From assembly GCA_051453625.1 (NCBI GenBank), contig JBOZIK010000001.1, positions 245,965,525-246,029,524 of the forward strand: a stretch of 64,000 bases of DNA. The letters are read 5' to 3'. A model generated the notes under the pieces. That model was given only the letters and a program-made list of their open reading frames with translations. It was not told where the DNA came from and ran no database searches. Position 1 is the first letter of the stretch. Each line of letters starts with the position of its first letter. This document shows positions 23,770-38,973 of this stretch, piece after piece. The position numbers and the translations under genes were made by a program. Source of the stretch: Welwitschia mirabilis (lineage: Eukaryota > Gnetophyta > Gnetopsida > Welwitschiales).

Positions 23770-25269
23770 TAAGTTATAAAACCCTTGACAATGATGTTTA
23801 AATCTATTGGAAACATGAGTTGTTTACTCTAAAATTCTTTAAAAAGGAACATTAATGCGATGATCATAAAAAGTGATTTTTGTAATGAACAATAGAAAAT
23901 TTGTGACAAAAAATGAAATGACAGTGTAGATATAAAACAAAAATCATGGAAAACACTAAAAAAATTGAAAACTTAGAAAATTAATAGAAACCTAAAAGAT
24001 AAATCTAAAGACACACAAAACTAGAAGTAAAAGCCACAATTATAAAAATGTGAGAAAAGAAAACAAGAGAAAGAGTTTTCTTCTTCATTTTCATCAATTT
24101 CAATTTCTTTTAAATTGTGTAATTTTTATTACTTCAAGCATGATTCAAGAGGAACAAGGTTGTAAAAACTTACAAAAGCTAGAGCCCTATACAAAATAAT
24201 CAATATAACAATAATATTTTAGGATAGAGTTAAATAGTTTAACAAAAACTTGAAAGTACTAAAAAACACACTAGTTCAGGTATCATTGTAAAGGACCAGT
24301 ATCAACAACTCAAGAGTACAAAAACTAAGAATGTAGAAAATTAAAAACATAAAAATTAAAACATAAGAAAATTAGGACTAGTTCAAGTATCACTAGAATA
24401 AGACTAGTAACAATTACTAAAAAGTGTAAAAAATGAAAAATAAAATATGATATGGAAGAAAAGAGAAAATATTTGCATGCTCCATTAAATAGCTACTATA
24501 CCATTATCCTTAACAAAGGCACTAAAAATATTTCAAATAGCAAGCTTTTATTAAAAAAAAATATTTCCTTCATTATAAAAAGAATTCAAAGTTTTTCTCT
24601 CCTCATGGATAATTAATGATAAATTATATTAAATTACTTATAAAAGAAAATGGAAAGCATAGATTCAAAGGAAAAGAAAGAAAAAATAAGAAGAAGGTCT
24701 TATAATAGATCAGAGATAAAAGATGGAAATGAAGCATATCCCCTATAATATAGTATGAATAAAATAACAATGGAAAGATTCCATAACATTGAAACAAACT
24801 TACTCTATTATAAAAATGAAAATGTTAAGCCTTACCAAAGCTGAAGAATGATGACATAATATTATTTTCCATATGAGCATTGGCAAATACCTCAAGTAAT
24901 CCTAGATCTAACAACATATCTGTATAAGCATGGAAAGTAGGATGTAATTTTGAAAGACCATCAAACATTAGTGTAAACTATAGACTAAGACATAAACCTA
25001 AAGAAATAACTCAAAAATTACTTAACTTTCAAATTTTTTTAGTATAATAAAAAGCATAACAAATACGTAAAAAATTCATCCTTCCTATCAAAAACATTGT
25101 ATAAAAGATTAACTACAATTTCTTTGACTTATCAAAAGCATTAAAAGTATGTTACTAGACAAACTTAAAATCAAGAGAGTAAATCTAAGAATAATATTAG
25201 TTTAGTAATGGAGTAGAAAAAAGCTACAACACATAAATAGAAAATATCAACATACAACTAGAGTGCCAT

Positions 25270-25288
25270 GCTAGCCTTAAGGGCTAGC
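25270..25288. other. Small perfect hairpin conserved in family Y
   Basis: GCTAGCC-TTAAG-GGCTAGC forms a 7-bp stem with a 5-base loop. The equivalent near 3660-3680 still pairs GCTAGC with GCTAGC; the one near 26514 has decayed. It may be a structural element of the retrotransposon RNA. Confidence 0.4.
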
Positions 25289-26850
25289 CCATTATAAGAG
25301 AATGATTTAGAAATAAGACATAGAAAGGATTAGTTTCAGTATGAAATATAGTGGGATTGGATCTTTTATAAGCATGNNNNNNNNNNNNNNNNNNNNNNNN
25401 NNNNNNNNNNNNNNNNNNNNNNNNNNNNNNNNNNNNNNNNNNNNNNNNNNNNNNNNNNNNNNNNNNNNNNNNNNNNATAGTTTAACAAAAACTTAAAAGT
25501 ACTAAAAAACACACTAGTTCAAATATCATTGTAAAGGACTAATATCAACAACTGAAGAGTAAAAAAAACTAAGAATATAGAAAATTAAGAACATAAAACT
25601 TAAAACATAAGAATATTAGGACTAGTTCAAGTATCACTAGAATAAGACTAGTAACAATTACTAGAAAATGTAAAGAATGAAAATTAAAATATGAGATGGA
25701 AGAAAAGAGAAATATGTGCATGCTCCATTGAATAGCTACTATACCATTATCCCTAACAAAGGCACTAAAAATATTTCCAATAGTAAGCTTTTATAAACAA
25801 AAACTATTTCCTTCATTATAAAAGAATTCAAATTTATTCTCTTCTTATGGATAATTCATGATAAACTATAACAAATTACATATAAAAGAAAATGGAAAGC
25901 ATAAATTCAAAGAAAAAGAAAGAAAAGATAAGAAGAAAGTTTTATAATAGATCAGAGACAAAAGATGGAAATGGAGCATATCCCCTATAATATAGTATGA
26001 ATAAAATAACAATGGAAAGATTTCTTAAAATTAAAATAAAATTACTCTATTATAAAAATGAAAATGTTAAGCCTTACCAAAGTTGAAGAATGATGACATA
26101 ATATCATTTTCCATATGAGTATTGGCAAAGACCTCAAGTAATCCTAGATCTAACAACATATTTGTATAAGCATGGAAAGTAGGATGTAATTCTGAAAGAC
26201 CATCAAACATTAGTGCAAACTATAGACTAAGATGTAAACCTAAAGAAATCACTTAAAAATTATTTAACTCTCAAAATATTTTAGTATAATAAAATGCATA
26301 ACAAATATGTAAAACATTCATACTTGCTATTAAAAACATTGTATAAAAGATTAACTACTAATTTTTGACTTATCAAAAGCATTAAAAGTATGTTACAAGC
26401 CAAACATAAAATCAAGATAGTAAATCTAAGAATAATATTATTTTAGTAATGAAGTAGAAAAAAACTACAATACATAAATATAAAATGTTAACATACAACT
26501 AGAGTGCCATGGTAGCCTTAAGGACTAGCCCATTATAAGAGAATGATTTAGAAATAACACATAGAAAGGATTAGTCTCAGTATGAAGTATAGTGGGATTG
26601 GATCTTTTCTAAGCATGAATCTTTTACAAAATAGGGTGTTAGATTCTTTTTATAAGAAAGGCTAGGATTAGGGTAGTTATAGTATTTGTTTTTTAGTTAT
26701 TGATTAGGTGGTTTAGATTTCATCTTTTAATATTTGGTGGAGTGGTTATGGTTTTGTCTTCTAGAATTTGGTGGACTAGGTTGTTATGATTAGTCAAACA
26801 TGTGGGCTTTGAATCAAGATTCCTTCATAAACTTATATCAGCACCACATG

Positions 26851-26862
26851 TCTCTGATACTA
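26851..26862 (-). other. Primer-binding site, tRNA-iMet type (family Y copy 2)
   Basis: The plus strand reads TCTCTGATACTA, 10 of 12 matches to GCTCTGATACCA. It sits at the position equivalent to 4000-4011. Confidence 0.55.
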
Positions 26863-27252
26863 CCATTTTTTGGTATAGGATTTGTCATTTTATAATTGAA
26901 GGTAATGATAGATTTCACTGTATCAAATAACTAGGTTCATAATTAGAAATGTCTTACATCTCCAGACAAATATAAAACATAAATTAGAGTCAACTTTCCT
27001 TAATTGATTAGCACTCCCCTACAGAAAATCGATGCCCTTAGCATTTTATGTTGGTTGAGCTCCTTCTTATAACAACTGCTTTAAAATATAGCTAAGTGCT
27101 TAAAAACATTATGTAAAAGTATTCTAGTTCTCATATGCAATAAAAGAGGTGTAGAAGGCATATTTTATGATTAAAATAATTAAATTAATATATTTACTTG
27201 AATAAATTAGTGTAAAATACTTAAGTTAAATGACAATTTTTACATGTTAACA

Positions 27253-30200
27253 CTAATAAAATAGTAGATGATTATGATGTTTTTTATCATTTTTTAGGTT
27301 AATGAAACATCCATCAACCAATATTTATACCACTATTGAGAATTTAAATGGATTTATGCCAATTAATATTAGCATTAAATGATTTATAATAAGTCATGAT
27401 AATATTTTTGACATTATGCTTATTACAACTCAAACATAAGAGGTATTATCTACATAGTGATTAATGAAAAACTTTGAGTGATCATTTAAAATATATATTC
27501 CATATATTAAATAAAAATGGGCTACTTACATATTTAAAATATAAACATCAGATGGTCTCATAATAAAACCCTAAGGGACTAAAGGATATCCCTAATACAT
27601 AAACATTTTCAATTCAAATATGAAATAAGATCATTAAATATAATTAGAAAGAAAAAATTATCTTCCAAATCAAATTCATAAATTAAATTAACTAAAAACG
27701 TCCACTCAACTCTAAACACAAGCTTTAACAAAGTCTAATTTAATGAAAAATGAATTATTTCCCAATTTTTTCTACCATTTCATGTTCTTCAAAGTAGTTA
27801 AGATATTCTATGTAATACAATAAGCATGAAGAAAACTAAATTATTCATGCGTAATGATATCTTATTATTTTTAGTTTAATTGTTACATATTTAGTTATAA
27901 TTTCATAACAAATAGTAATAGTTAGTAATCAGTCTCTAATTATTAGAATTTGAAAAAAGTTTAATTAAATCATATGATTCCATTAATCTAATGTTCCAAA
28001 GATAGGTATATGACAATACCAATTATAAGAATTCATCTTTATTGTCTCTTACATGGTTTTAAATAATTCCATTATTAAACCATTAATGCTAGATAAAAAT
28101 GATTTCTCATAAATAAACATAGCTTATTAAGATCTTTTGGTGATAGAAACGAATGTATTAAGAATGTTTATAAGGAAATATCAATATATCATCATTAATC
28201 TATTGTTTTGTAAGTGTATTACAACCTATCTTTAAAAAAGATTTTGTTAAAATTATTANNNNNNNNNNNNNNNNNNNNNNNNNNNNNNNNNNNNNNNNNN
28301 NNNNNNNNNNNNNNNNNNNNNNNNNNNNNNNNNNNNNNNNNNNNNNNNNNNNNNNNNNATAAAAAAATATTTTGTTAAAATTATTAAAGTTATATCAAAA
28401 TTTGCATAGGAGTAGAAATGAAATAATTATTTACCAACATGATAGGGATGAAATTTTTTGAAAGCTATCCATTTAAAACTTAAAGAAAAAAGATGGATCT
28501 TTAGCTTCTAGTTTTAATCAATTAAACTTAAATCTAATGTAATATTTTTTACTCTAAAAGTTACAATATGATGTAGCAAATTTCTTCGATTTAAAATTCA
28601 TGTTTACACAAAAAGAATACAAGTATTTTTTAAATTTATATATTTGTTCCTATAAATTTTCTGCTTTAGAGAAAATTATTTTTAAGTCTAATTCCTAGGT
28701 TACAAGTAATAAAGAAGACCCTCATGAAATCCTATAGCATCTACTATGATGAGAAGAAGGCACGTACTTTAAGATGAACATTTCATTTCAAAGAAAAACA
28801 TTAGCAAGTGCATGAATCTTTTAAAAATAAGTTATTAAATAAGAATAGGTAGTGTTGTAGAAAAAGTAAATGATTATGATCTAAATTCAACTATAAATAA
28901 ATAGAAGAATGATTCAAAAGTGTTTGTCCATGAGTAAGAGAAACTAAATAGGAGATTCACTATAGAAGGTATTAAAAGAGAAGGAAAAACATAAATCGTA
29001 CTCAATATTGATTTTATCTTGTAATTATATGTAGTAAAAGCTAAGTGAAAAATAACTAGAATAGAATAGAGGGTTAAAATGGAATTATTTGGTATAATGG
29101 CTAAATCATGAAAGTATAACTATTTCAAAGTTATAGCTTTGAGTATAGTAAATAAAAAGGAGAATTTCCATCTTCATCTTCATGATCTTTAACCATGTTA
29201 AAGTCACTTCTTATAATTAAATTTTTAAAGTTAAATTTTATAGTTAAATCAAGCATTCATCTAACCTAGGAATTTCTTAGATAATAAATAGAGACCATGT
29301 TGAATTATTAAAAACCATGACTAGCTAGACCCAAATGGAATGTACATTTTACATATGATTATGATGAATAACCATTAAAGACAACTTTAAGGATAGCAAA
29401 ATAATCATTGCTATAACATTAATAAAAAATATTTCTAGTGCATTAAAGGGAAAAAATCTATAGCTTTGATCTCTTAAAGAATTAAAATATCAAAAGACAA
29501 AGATGAAAAACATTTCTTTATTCTACAAGAGTGTAAGAAATCATAGAATTCATAAACATTTTAAATAATAAATTTCATGATGAATAATAACAACTTTTCA
29601 ACATGCTTTTTTATTTTATTAATAATATTGGCTTAAGATCACTTACTCATTATCTTCAAGTTATTACTTAGGGAGGTTAAGACATCATATGAGGGTTCCT
29701 AAGTGAAAAACACTAGTTTGCTTAGGGATATTCTAATTGTATGTCTTAGTCAAATCCTTGTAATAGTTGGAAAAAAATAATAAATTAATTCTATACTAAT
29801 TTATTGCATTTGTTTTATAATAAATCATTATTGTTTGGATTTTATCTTTAGTTTAAGATGATTAAACTTCATTATTGTTAGATGTTAAGGAAGTCTTATA
29901 GGGATTAGACCCTTGATAATACACTAGTAAGGTTGAGTTATTCTAAGTTATTCATGGCTTGAATTTGATTTCTTAGCTAATCAAATAAAACATGTGATAT
30001 AATTGTGATTCTATTAAAGGCATTAATAAAATTAGTCAAAAATAGTAAAGTACTTAATTTTTATATGCCACTTGAAACATCTATCCTTTACTTCTATTTA
30101 TTTAGATATGGTTTATTCAAATCAATATCAATGTAAACACATCATATGGTTCTACCTTGAAACTATTATAGTGATTTAATAGCTCTAATTTGTCTTAAAT

Positions 30201-31228
30201 AAGTTGTAACTNNNNNNNNNNNNNNNNNNNNNNNNNNNNNNNNNNNNNNNNNNNNNNNNNNNNNNNNNNNNNNNNNNNNNNNNNNNNNNNNNNNNNNNNN
30301 NNNNNNNNATATAGGTTAAGAATGTAAAAATTAATATGAAAACCAATATTCTAAAAATTAGCATACAAAAACTTGTAACATTTATTTATAAAACCAAATT
30401 TCAAAATAAAAAAACCATGTTTTATAACTTGAACTAATGAACATTTAGTATCCTCTAGAGTACATGCTAATAAAATTAAGTACAAAGTTCTAGGATGGTA
30501 GGAATGGAGGTGATTTTAATAATGAAGTATCTTTTAAATTCTAGATGATATTATAAAAATAAATCACATAAGATAAATATTTGACCTTCTTAATTATTTA
30601 AAGTTAAACCATCAGTTTTGTTTAGGATCATTAATACATTCTCAATTACTATAGGCCAAGAAAGAAATTTTAGATACAATTCTTTGTAAGATTTATTAGG
30701 GTTTTTAAGATTGATGAAAATGTTATGAATGCATGTATTTAAGAGTTAGAGATTTAAGCTATAGTACTTATTAACTATTTTTCTAAGCCTAATTACTTTA
30801 AAAAACCTTTACAGTGAGAATGATGGACACATAGAATACATTATTTGCCATATTAGGACTATAATAACATAGTGGATTTTTTCTCACTTCTCATAATATT
30901 AGAATAACTACATGTAGAGCTGATGTGAAGTATTTTAATATCAAATGTAGAAAAATCCTTAACTAAAAGAGTTAAAAAATCTTAATAATCTTTAAAATCC
31001 TAAAATATCTTAATGTTGCTAATGAAAATTAGCCCGCTTAGTGGGGCACTTATCTTTTACTTAAGGAAGTCATGGATTCAAATATCTAGGTTTTCTTAAA
31101 ATCTATTAAGTATTAGATTAACTAAGTCATTTATCTGTGTTGTCATGGTGGATGTACTCTTAGAGAAAATTTAGTCTCTAAATATTATGAGTCCTACATT
31201 ACTTTCGTATATTCTAATGGTCATAAAT
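27253..31228. other. No gene seen; very AT-rich DNA with gaps 28259-28358 (100 N) and 30212-30308 (97 N)
   Basis: A short suffix-prefix repeat (TTTTGTTAAAATTATTA) flanks the first gap. No coding region was recognised. One tRNA-like relic lies near the end (31030-31084). Confidence 0.55.
31030..31084 (+). other. tRNA-derived relic on the plus strand
   Basis: A box-A-like TAGCCCGCTTAGTGG (31030-31044) is followed 29 bp later by GGATTCAAATA (31074-31084), a box-B-like element. The order and spacing fit a tRNA or tRNA-derived SINE head. There is no cloverleaf I can complete, and no SINE tail is evident. Confidence 0.4.
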
Positions 31229-32320
31229 TTGAAAACAACTAATGAAATTTTTAATAGTCATAAACAAATTTTCACTTAGTTAAATTACTAAAAATGATAC
31301 ATAACCCACAATTTCCAATAGAGTATCATTACAATTAATGTAATAGTCATCTGTTATTCACATTTATGAGATTAGGGGTTTAAACCTTTGGATTTCCTTA
31401 ATTCACATACTATGAGGTAGGATTTGGAGATAATTAACTTATTCATTTGGTAAATCATGGTATCTATACTTTTTAGGGATATATGATCACTAAAAAGTTT
31501 AATTTTAATTTTAATATTACCCTAACATAATCTATTGTTGTTTTTAACCTATCAAGTTCTTAACCTATCAAAATAATTCTAATATTTAAAAAATCAAACT
31601 TTTGTTTTCGTGTTTTAATAGGAGTTAATCCATGATTGATCATATCTAAAATTGTAAGGGTCATTTGTTTTCTTAATAAAGTGAAAATGTTATGAATGTA
31701 TAATTCTAGGTCTTGCCTATTATTTACACATACNNNNNNNNNNNNNNNNNNNNNNNNNNNNNNNNNNNNNNNNNNNNNNNNNNNNNNNNNNNNNNNNNNN
31801 NNNNNNNNNNNNNNNNNNNNNNNNNNNNNNNNNTTTGAAAACAACTAATCAAATTTTTAATAGTCATAAACAAATTTTCACTTAGATAACTTACTAAAAA
31901 TGGCACATAACCCAAAATTTCCAATAGAGTATTATTAAAATTAATGTAATAGTCATCTTTTATTCACATGTATGAGATTAGGGATTTAAACCTTTGGATT
32001 TCCTTAATTCACATACTATGAGGTAGGACTTGGAGATAATTAACTTATTCATTTGGCAAATCATGGTAGATATACTTTTTAGGGATATATGATCACTAAA
32101 ATTTTTAATTTTAATATTCCCCTAACATAACCTATTGTTGTTTTTAACTTATATAATTAATTCTAATATTTGAAAAATCAACCTTTTTTTTCATGTTTTC
32201 ATAAGAGTTAATCCATGGTTGATCATATCTAAAATTGTAAGGGTCATTTGTTTTCTTAGTAAAGTGAAAATGTTATGAATGCATAATTCTAGGTATTGCC
32301 TATTACTTATACATACAAAT
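31229..32320. repeat. Suffix-prefix duplication across a 100-N gap (31734-31833)
   Basis: Sequence 31229-31733 restarts at 31834 and runs to about 32320 with scattered substitutions and a few indels. Confidence 0.7.
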
Positions 32321-35300
32321 TTAGAGCTTACATTTAATTATAACTTAAGTACATGAATATAAACCATAAGTGAACTATCACATTATAGGATTTGAATGTA
32401 CAACATTAAAGCCATCGATGCATAAAATGGTTTAAACAAGTAAGCCTCAATGTTTTTATGACGTTATGTCTTAAAAAAAATTTATTAATATAGAATTTAA
32501 TTTTATATAATATTATAATAAGGACATAACATTATTACATAAATTTTGTTCACATTCATGTAACTAACGTTTCTTTCATATGATTAAAAGATATTACTTT
32601 ATTATTTGAATTTTTATTATATTATTATAAGGATTTGATATTTTATAATATGATAAGTTTTCCTCTTTATGTCATTTAAGTACAAACCCATTTCCTAAAC
32701 CTCATCTAGAACATGAAAAATTAATCTAATGAATTACATATCCTATATAACTATCAAAACTTTGTTTATTATGATTAAATTGGATACGATACATTTCCCT
32801 ATTTGAAGCCATGTACATGTACATTATTTGATAAAAACTTTATAACATTTTCTTTTTGTAAATAAAATATATGTATACTTTTTTAAACAAAAGAAGTATT
32901 ACATTTAAGGAACTAAAAATAACATTACTTTATTAAAGTATATAAAGAATGAGCATAAGTCTAATTTGGATAATAATTATTAATACTTAGGTAGAACAAC
33001 CAATGAAATACTGTAATATATTAAGAAAATCTCATTCATAAGAATAGAAACCATTGAATTAAGATCCATTTAATAACTAAAGAAAAACTATAATACATCA
33101 TCTACATACTTAAATATATACTAAAAATGATAAAGAAACCTAAGAAAAGTAATAATAATCTACATAAATACTTAAACCCTAGATTATGAATTAGATGAAT
33201 AATATTTCAAATGTCATCATGGAATAAAGAAATTAATACAATACAACTATAAATGAATTAAACTATTAATGAAATATACATATATATTTTTATGAAAAGT
33301 TTAATAAGCTTATAAAGTCAACTTCATTATTTTATGATGTAAGGATTACTATAAAGCAATAAATTATCTATGAAAATTATTTACGATGTTTACACTTAAG
33401 CGTCATAAAAAGAAATTTTTATGATGTCTAAAATTAAGCATAATATAATTAGTTATAAAATATTATTAAACATTATATTTCTAAATAGGAAGTATCAAAA
33501 TTAGAGTAGCTACTACCACTTATATTATGAGCATTGTAACAAAACACTAAAGTCTATGGTATTCATGCTCTATTGCTATAAAATTGAAAACTAGAGAATA
33601 AAATAAAAGGAAAGAATAAATTTTTTTTTAATATTTGTATATTTTTTTTCTTTGCCTTCTTACTTTACTTATCTCACATAGCTACATTTTATAATTCTTC
33701 AAGCACCTTTACTTGTAAATTCAAGATAAAGGAATTATTCATTTTAGTATGTTGATATATAACTTTTTATGGCATTACTTCCATGTTTAATATTTATATA
33801 TCACTATTATTTTCTTCATGAACTCTACATTCACTTTAAATTGACTCTTTGATCTTTGTAAAAACATGATGATATTATTTAAACATTAATTTTACTATCT
33901 TATAATCTACATATTAAATAATAAGAAAATTTTACATATCCACATGTGAAACATTGAATAGAATTATACATGATTACATAATACCATAAACATGATGAAT
34001 GCATTCTACCTTAGAATGTTTCTTTAATGTAATGATGAAAACCAAGGGAAGGATTTAAAGATCATGGTATTTGTAGGTATTAAAGCAAGATTACATCATA
34101 ATTACAAAAGAATAAATGATCACCTTATAATAATTTTTTTTTGGTATAACAATTTGCAAGATACCCTAAAATTAAACTTCTTAATTAGTAAAATTGTTCC
34201 ACTCATTCATCTATCACTGCACATGTTTATACAGTCTATAGATCATATCAAAATTTTCATTTTATCTTTTAATACATACAAATATAGGTAAAATGTTTTC
34301 AAAAAAGAATTATATTTTGTGTTTGATATTTGTTTTTTTATTTAAGTTCATGATATTTTTAACTATATTATTTAATATGAAAACTTTAACAATTAAAATA
34401 TAACTCTTATATTTTCATAAAATAATTCTATTTTATGTTTATCTTTGTTTGAGTGTTTTTTGAAAAATTCAATGAAATAGAACATAAATAAAAGTGATGT
34501 AGAATTTAAAATTACATTCAAATATATGAAAGTTAAGTTTTGAATTTGCTAACACCCATATCATTATTCTATTACTTAAAATACAAAGCATATTATCGAG
34601 TTATATTATGAACAACATAATAGGACTAAAAATATGATTCTTTAACAAGGAGCATATAACATAGTATGAAAGCTTAATACTAAATATTACAATTGTTAAA
34701 TTATAAATTACATAATAAAAATGTGACAAAAAATCAACATAGTGAATATGACATCGGATCCACCAAATGTATACATAAAATAAGGTCTTTAATAATATAC
34801 AGAATAGCATATTCAAAAAGTTCATGCTTTTAATTATGATAATTGAATAATTATATTAATTATGTTTAATATAGAAAATCAGATAAGGAGAAGAAATCTT
34901 CAAAAATCACTAAACTAAAATTTCCAAAACCATAAAAGATGGCTACATGAAAGAGACAACACTCTAATTATTTGTAAATTATTAAAGTCTAATCCTAGAT
35001 TGTGTTATCAAATTCATATGCATATCATTAATAACAAGTAAATTTATGATTCACCTAAATTATTGATACCTCTCCTAAGAAATGTTTTACAATTATTGAA
35101 GAGCATGTGAATATTTACAAGAATGTAACTATGATAAAGAAGTAGTTATCTCTTTAGAATTTTTACTATGTAGAGTAAACTTTTTTCATTATTATTCTAA
35201 ATTTAAAAGAAAACTAAAATTACTTTGAATGAGATAAATTATTATGGAATTTTCTAGCATTCTCTAGAATATGATGATATGTAATCTATATGAATTTTAT

Positions 35301-35849
35301 AATAATCACTTTAATTACACCTTCTTAGGAAATTTTTCATTCATCTAAGGTTCATTAAATTAATCCCCAAAGGTTGAGTATATACCTAGATTAAATAGTA
35401 AAAACCAATCATCCTTGTAAATAACTTGTATAAAATTATTTTGGATATCTTACTAATTAATCTAAATATATTAATCCTATCATGGTTTGTCCTTGAAAAA
35501 GTGATAAAATTAGGAATGTGAATCTAACCAAGATCTAGTTTTCATAAGATATGATTATTCTAAAGCATATGATAAAGGCTTTTAGAATTTTATTTTATGA
35601 TTGTTAAGATATTTAGGGAATGAAAATGTTTTTATAAACTAAATAATAATATAAAATATGACATCCATGGCATTTTAGCATGATAGGATAACTAATTCTC
35701 TTCTAATATCTCTTTCATGCTCCTTTTAGAAACACAAGTAAATCTAAAGTATCCAAGTTACAAGGGCGATTCATAGAGCAAAAATGCTTAACATGATTGA
35801 ACTTAATTATATTTAAGATACTATTATATAAATACCACTATAATAATGG
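32321..35849. other. No gene seen; extremely AT-rich DNA
   Basis: No coding region, RNA gene or LTR edge was recognised. The frames at 34064-34291 and 34601-34825 are low-complexity and AT-driven. A motif reading YVDDV on the minus strand near 33095-33115 is bracketed by stops and is not a reverse transcriptase. Confidence 0.55.
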
Positions 35850-36570
35850 ATGAAAATTAATGTAAAAATTTATCAAAACTCATTTCCCCCCTTAAATGAC
35901 ATATTTAATCATAATAAATTTATGAACATAGTTGTATTTTATCATTTTATTTGACATATTTAATAATAACATCTTTACAAACATGGATGCATCTTATTAG
36001 TTTCACTTATGTGTAGTAGCATGTATAGAATCATATCTCTATAATTTGGTAATGGTTATCTTATAGTAAATATATCTAATTTTCATCATACTATAAAAAT
36101 CTACACATTTAAATTAGCTAATACATCATATTTTATTACTTAAACTATCTCATNNNNNNNNNNNNNNNNNNNNNNNNNNNNNNNNNNNNNNNNNNNNNNN
36201 NNNNNNNNNNNNNNNNNNNNNNNNNNNNNNNNNNNNNNNNNNNNNNNNNNNNNGCAACAATTAATATAAAAATGTTTCAAAACTCACTCTCTTTATTTTG
36301 AATCCTTTGAGCCAACATATTTAATCATACTAAATTTACAAACATAGTTGTATTTTATCTTTTCATTTGACATATTTAATCATAATACTTTACAAACATG
36401 AATGCATCTCATTAATTTTACTTATGTGTAGTAGCACGTATAGGATTATATCTCTATAATTTGGTAATGGTTATCTTACATAAAAGATATATAATTTTCA
36501 TCATACCATAAAAATCTACACATTTAAATTAGCTAATACATCATATTTTATTACTTAAAGTATCTCATAA
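35850..36570. repeat. Suffix-prefix duplication across a 100-N gap (36154-36253)
   Basis: Sequence 35850-36153 restarts at 36254 and runs to about 36570. Divergence appears higher at the left end. Confidence 0.65.
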
Positions 36571-37599
36571 TTTATTCTAGTATAGGAATTTTCATGAAAA
36601 CAAAGTGTGACATATAATTCTTCTTAGGTTTTATCTAACCTTTGAAGTGTAGGTTCTTTATCAAAATGTATCTTTAATAAGGCTCTCTATTTAGTAAGAA
36701 CATTCATATGCTAATTAATCACTTCCCTTGGATGCTTTATGTTCTAATCGAGATATTGATGTTTACATTTGTTTTATCATTAAGAAGGTAAAAAACATAA
36801 AAACATCTTAATATTTTAAGAGAATATTCATGGTAAACCTAACCATTTCACAATAAAGCCTTTTTTAATCAAACTATAAGGCAGATATCTAAGAGATCTA
36901 ATGAATATGATAAATAATTCCAAAATAGATAATGAAAAATAATATCTTATCATATTTTAGATATCATCACATATCTAGATATGACCTATCATATATAAAC
37001 ACATACTTTCTCCATATATTTTAACTTAAAGATATGAAAGTGGTCTTTATCAAAAGTAACTTTGATTGAGTTTAATCAAAGGTTAACTTAGGTTTTGTGG
37101 GAGTTAAAGTGAAAAACATATAATACTCTATGAATTTATGCATAAATATGAATTAAACACATTTCATTTTACAAAAGTATAGGCTAGTTAACTCTAGTAT
37201 CATGTTTAGATGTAGGCTCTACTACTACCTTATTAACAATTAAGTAAATGGCTAGATTGTTGATATAAGATATTTTTGGTATAACAATAATTTAAGAACA
37301 AGTCACTATAAAAAACTATATACCACTTGTGTCAACAGAAAAAAATATTATTATCCCTTCTTCATGAATATATTCACATTTATTAAATTAAAAATACATT
37401 CATATTATATCTATTACCATTTAAAAAGACTAAACCATATGTTTTTCCCTCCTAAAGGAGATCCTAACTTATCATTTGTATTATAACTAAATTATTCATA
37501 ATATAATACATTTAATTTACCCTTACTATTTGATTTAAAATCCTAACAAATAAGCATTGAAGGTAGATAGGCTTAAGAAAATCATATAAATGCAAATAA
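36571..37599. other. No gene seen
   Basis: AT-rich DNA without recognisable features. Confidence 0.5.
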
Positions 37600-38914
37600 A
37601 CTTAGGAAAATAATTATGATACAAAGTACAAGTAGAACCATAATATTTGTGAATTATTTTATAAATAAAACAAAAAATCATAATTACTAACAGAAATATC
37701 TCTTTCCATCTATTCTTAGTAATTATATATTTGCTTGCATCAAGGTATACATCTATTACATTTTCAAATCATAATTAAAAAAATTATATCTTGAATATTT
37801 TAACTGTAAATAAAATATTAGACATAGTTACACCTTACGTAAACCAATATCTTATTTTTATAATTCATTTCTAATGTAATAAGTTTCTTAAAATTGCTAA
37901 TTCAAGATTTAAATAATGGAACATATTATATCTAATTTGTTTTAATAGAAAAAGATGATCTTAAATAGTTAAGTTTATATTTTAATCAAAGGGTAGATTA
38001 CGAAGACTAATAATATAATCTAATATACTCATTTACAGATGTATAAGATAAATCCAGTAAATTTCAACGAAAGCTTTCTAGCTACATATCCTAATTTTCA
38101 TCCCATCTTAATGATGGACAAATTTTATTGAAAATTAAAAGATGAATTCATTAAAGAGAGACATTATCATGTTTCCATTAGAAAGAATAACTCACTTTTT
38201 CAAATTCCCATGCATAACAAAAAACAAAACAATAAGGCATAACATGAAGCCAATAAATGATAAGCTTATAAAATTCTTCAACTCCATTACTTGGGATTTT
38301 CTAGGCTACTACCATGTGTCTAAATACAAGCTTGATCATGACCACAATTCCATTATTTTTTAAAAGAAATATATACTTCTATCTCATAACAATTTATTTT
38401 AATATAATCTCCTAGCTCATAATCCTAAACATCATGCTTAACACACATAAGATTATAGCCTAATAAGTCATCATGGATAATTATACATGTAAAAATGCAT
38501 GTAATAATTAAAAATGTAACTTCTAAAAATAAAATAAAAATTAATGAAAAATAATTATTACTTACGTTTCACCTTTGAAAGGAATTAAATTAAATCTTAC
38601 TTACATTTTTATTTATAAAATAAAAGAAATAAAATCAAAACATAAACCAAGTCATGCCTTATGCAAAATAATATTTTACTTTTCTACTGCATTTCTAATG
38701 TAATACGCCTCTATAAAATTCTAATTTGAGATTTATATAATCAAAAATATTGTAATTTTTTTCTTTTAATAGAAATACAACTTCTCAAATAGTTATTCTT
38801 GAAGAGTAATAATAGAATCTATTATGCTCATTAACAAACCTGACGATAAATTTAAGAAATGGTTTAAAAAAATCAAATATATATATATATATATGCGCGC
38901 ACACACACACACAC

Positions 38915-38973
<59 letters not shown>

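Larger units (their letters stand above)
24228..27252 (-). mobile_element. LTR-retrotransposon relic, family Y, copy 2
   Basis: On the minus strand: LTR about 27252-26865, decayed primer-binding site 26862-26851, three ~38-bp leader repeats (26665-26780), then internal sequence. The internal part 24228-25376 restarts after a 100-N gap (25377-25476) and runs to about 26620, probably the same locus twice. No gag or pol could be read. Homology to 2960-4395 is clear over the leader and LTR. Confidence 0.55.

Noticed and set aside
33095-33115. YVDDV, resembling the reverse transcriptase active site, on the minus strand
   Set aside because: Stops flank it on both sides within a few codons and no neighbouring RT motifs exist; chance in AT-rich DNA.
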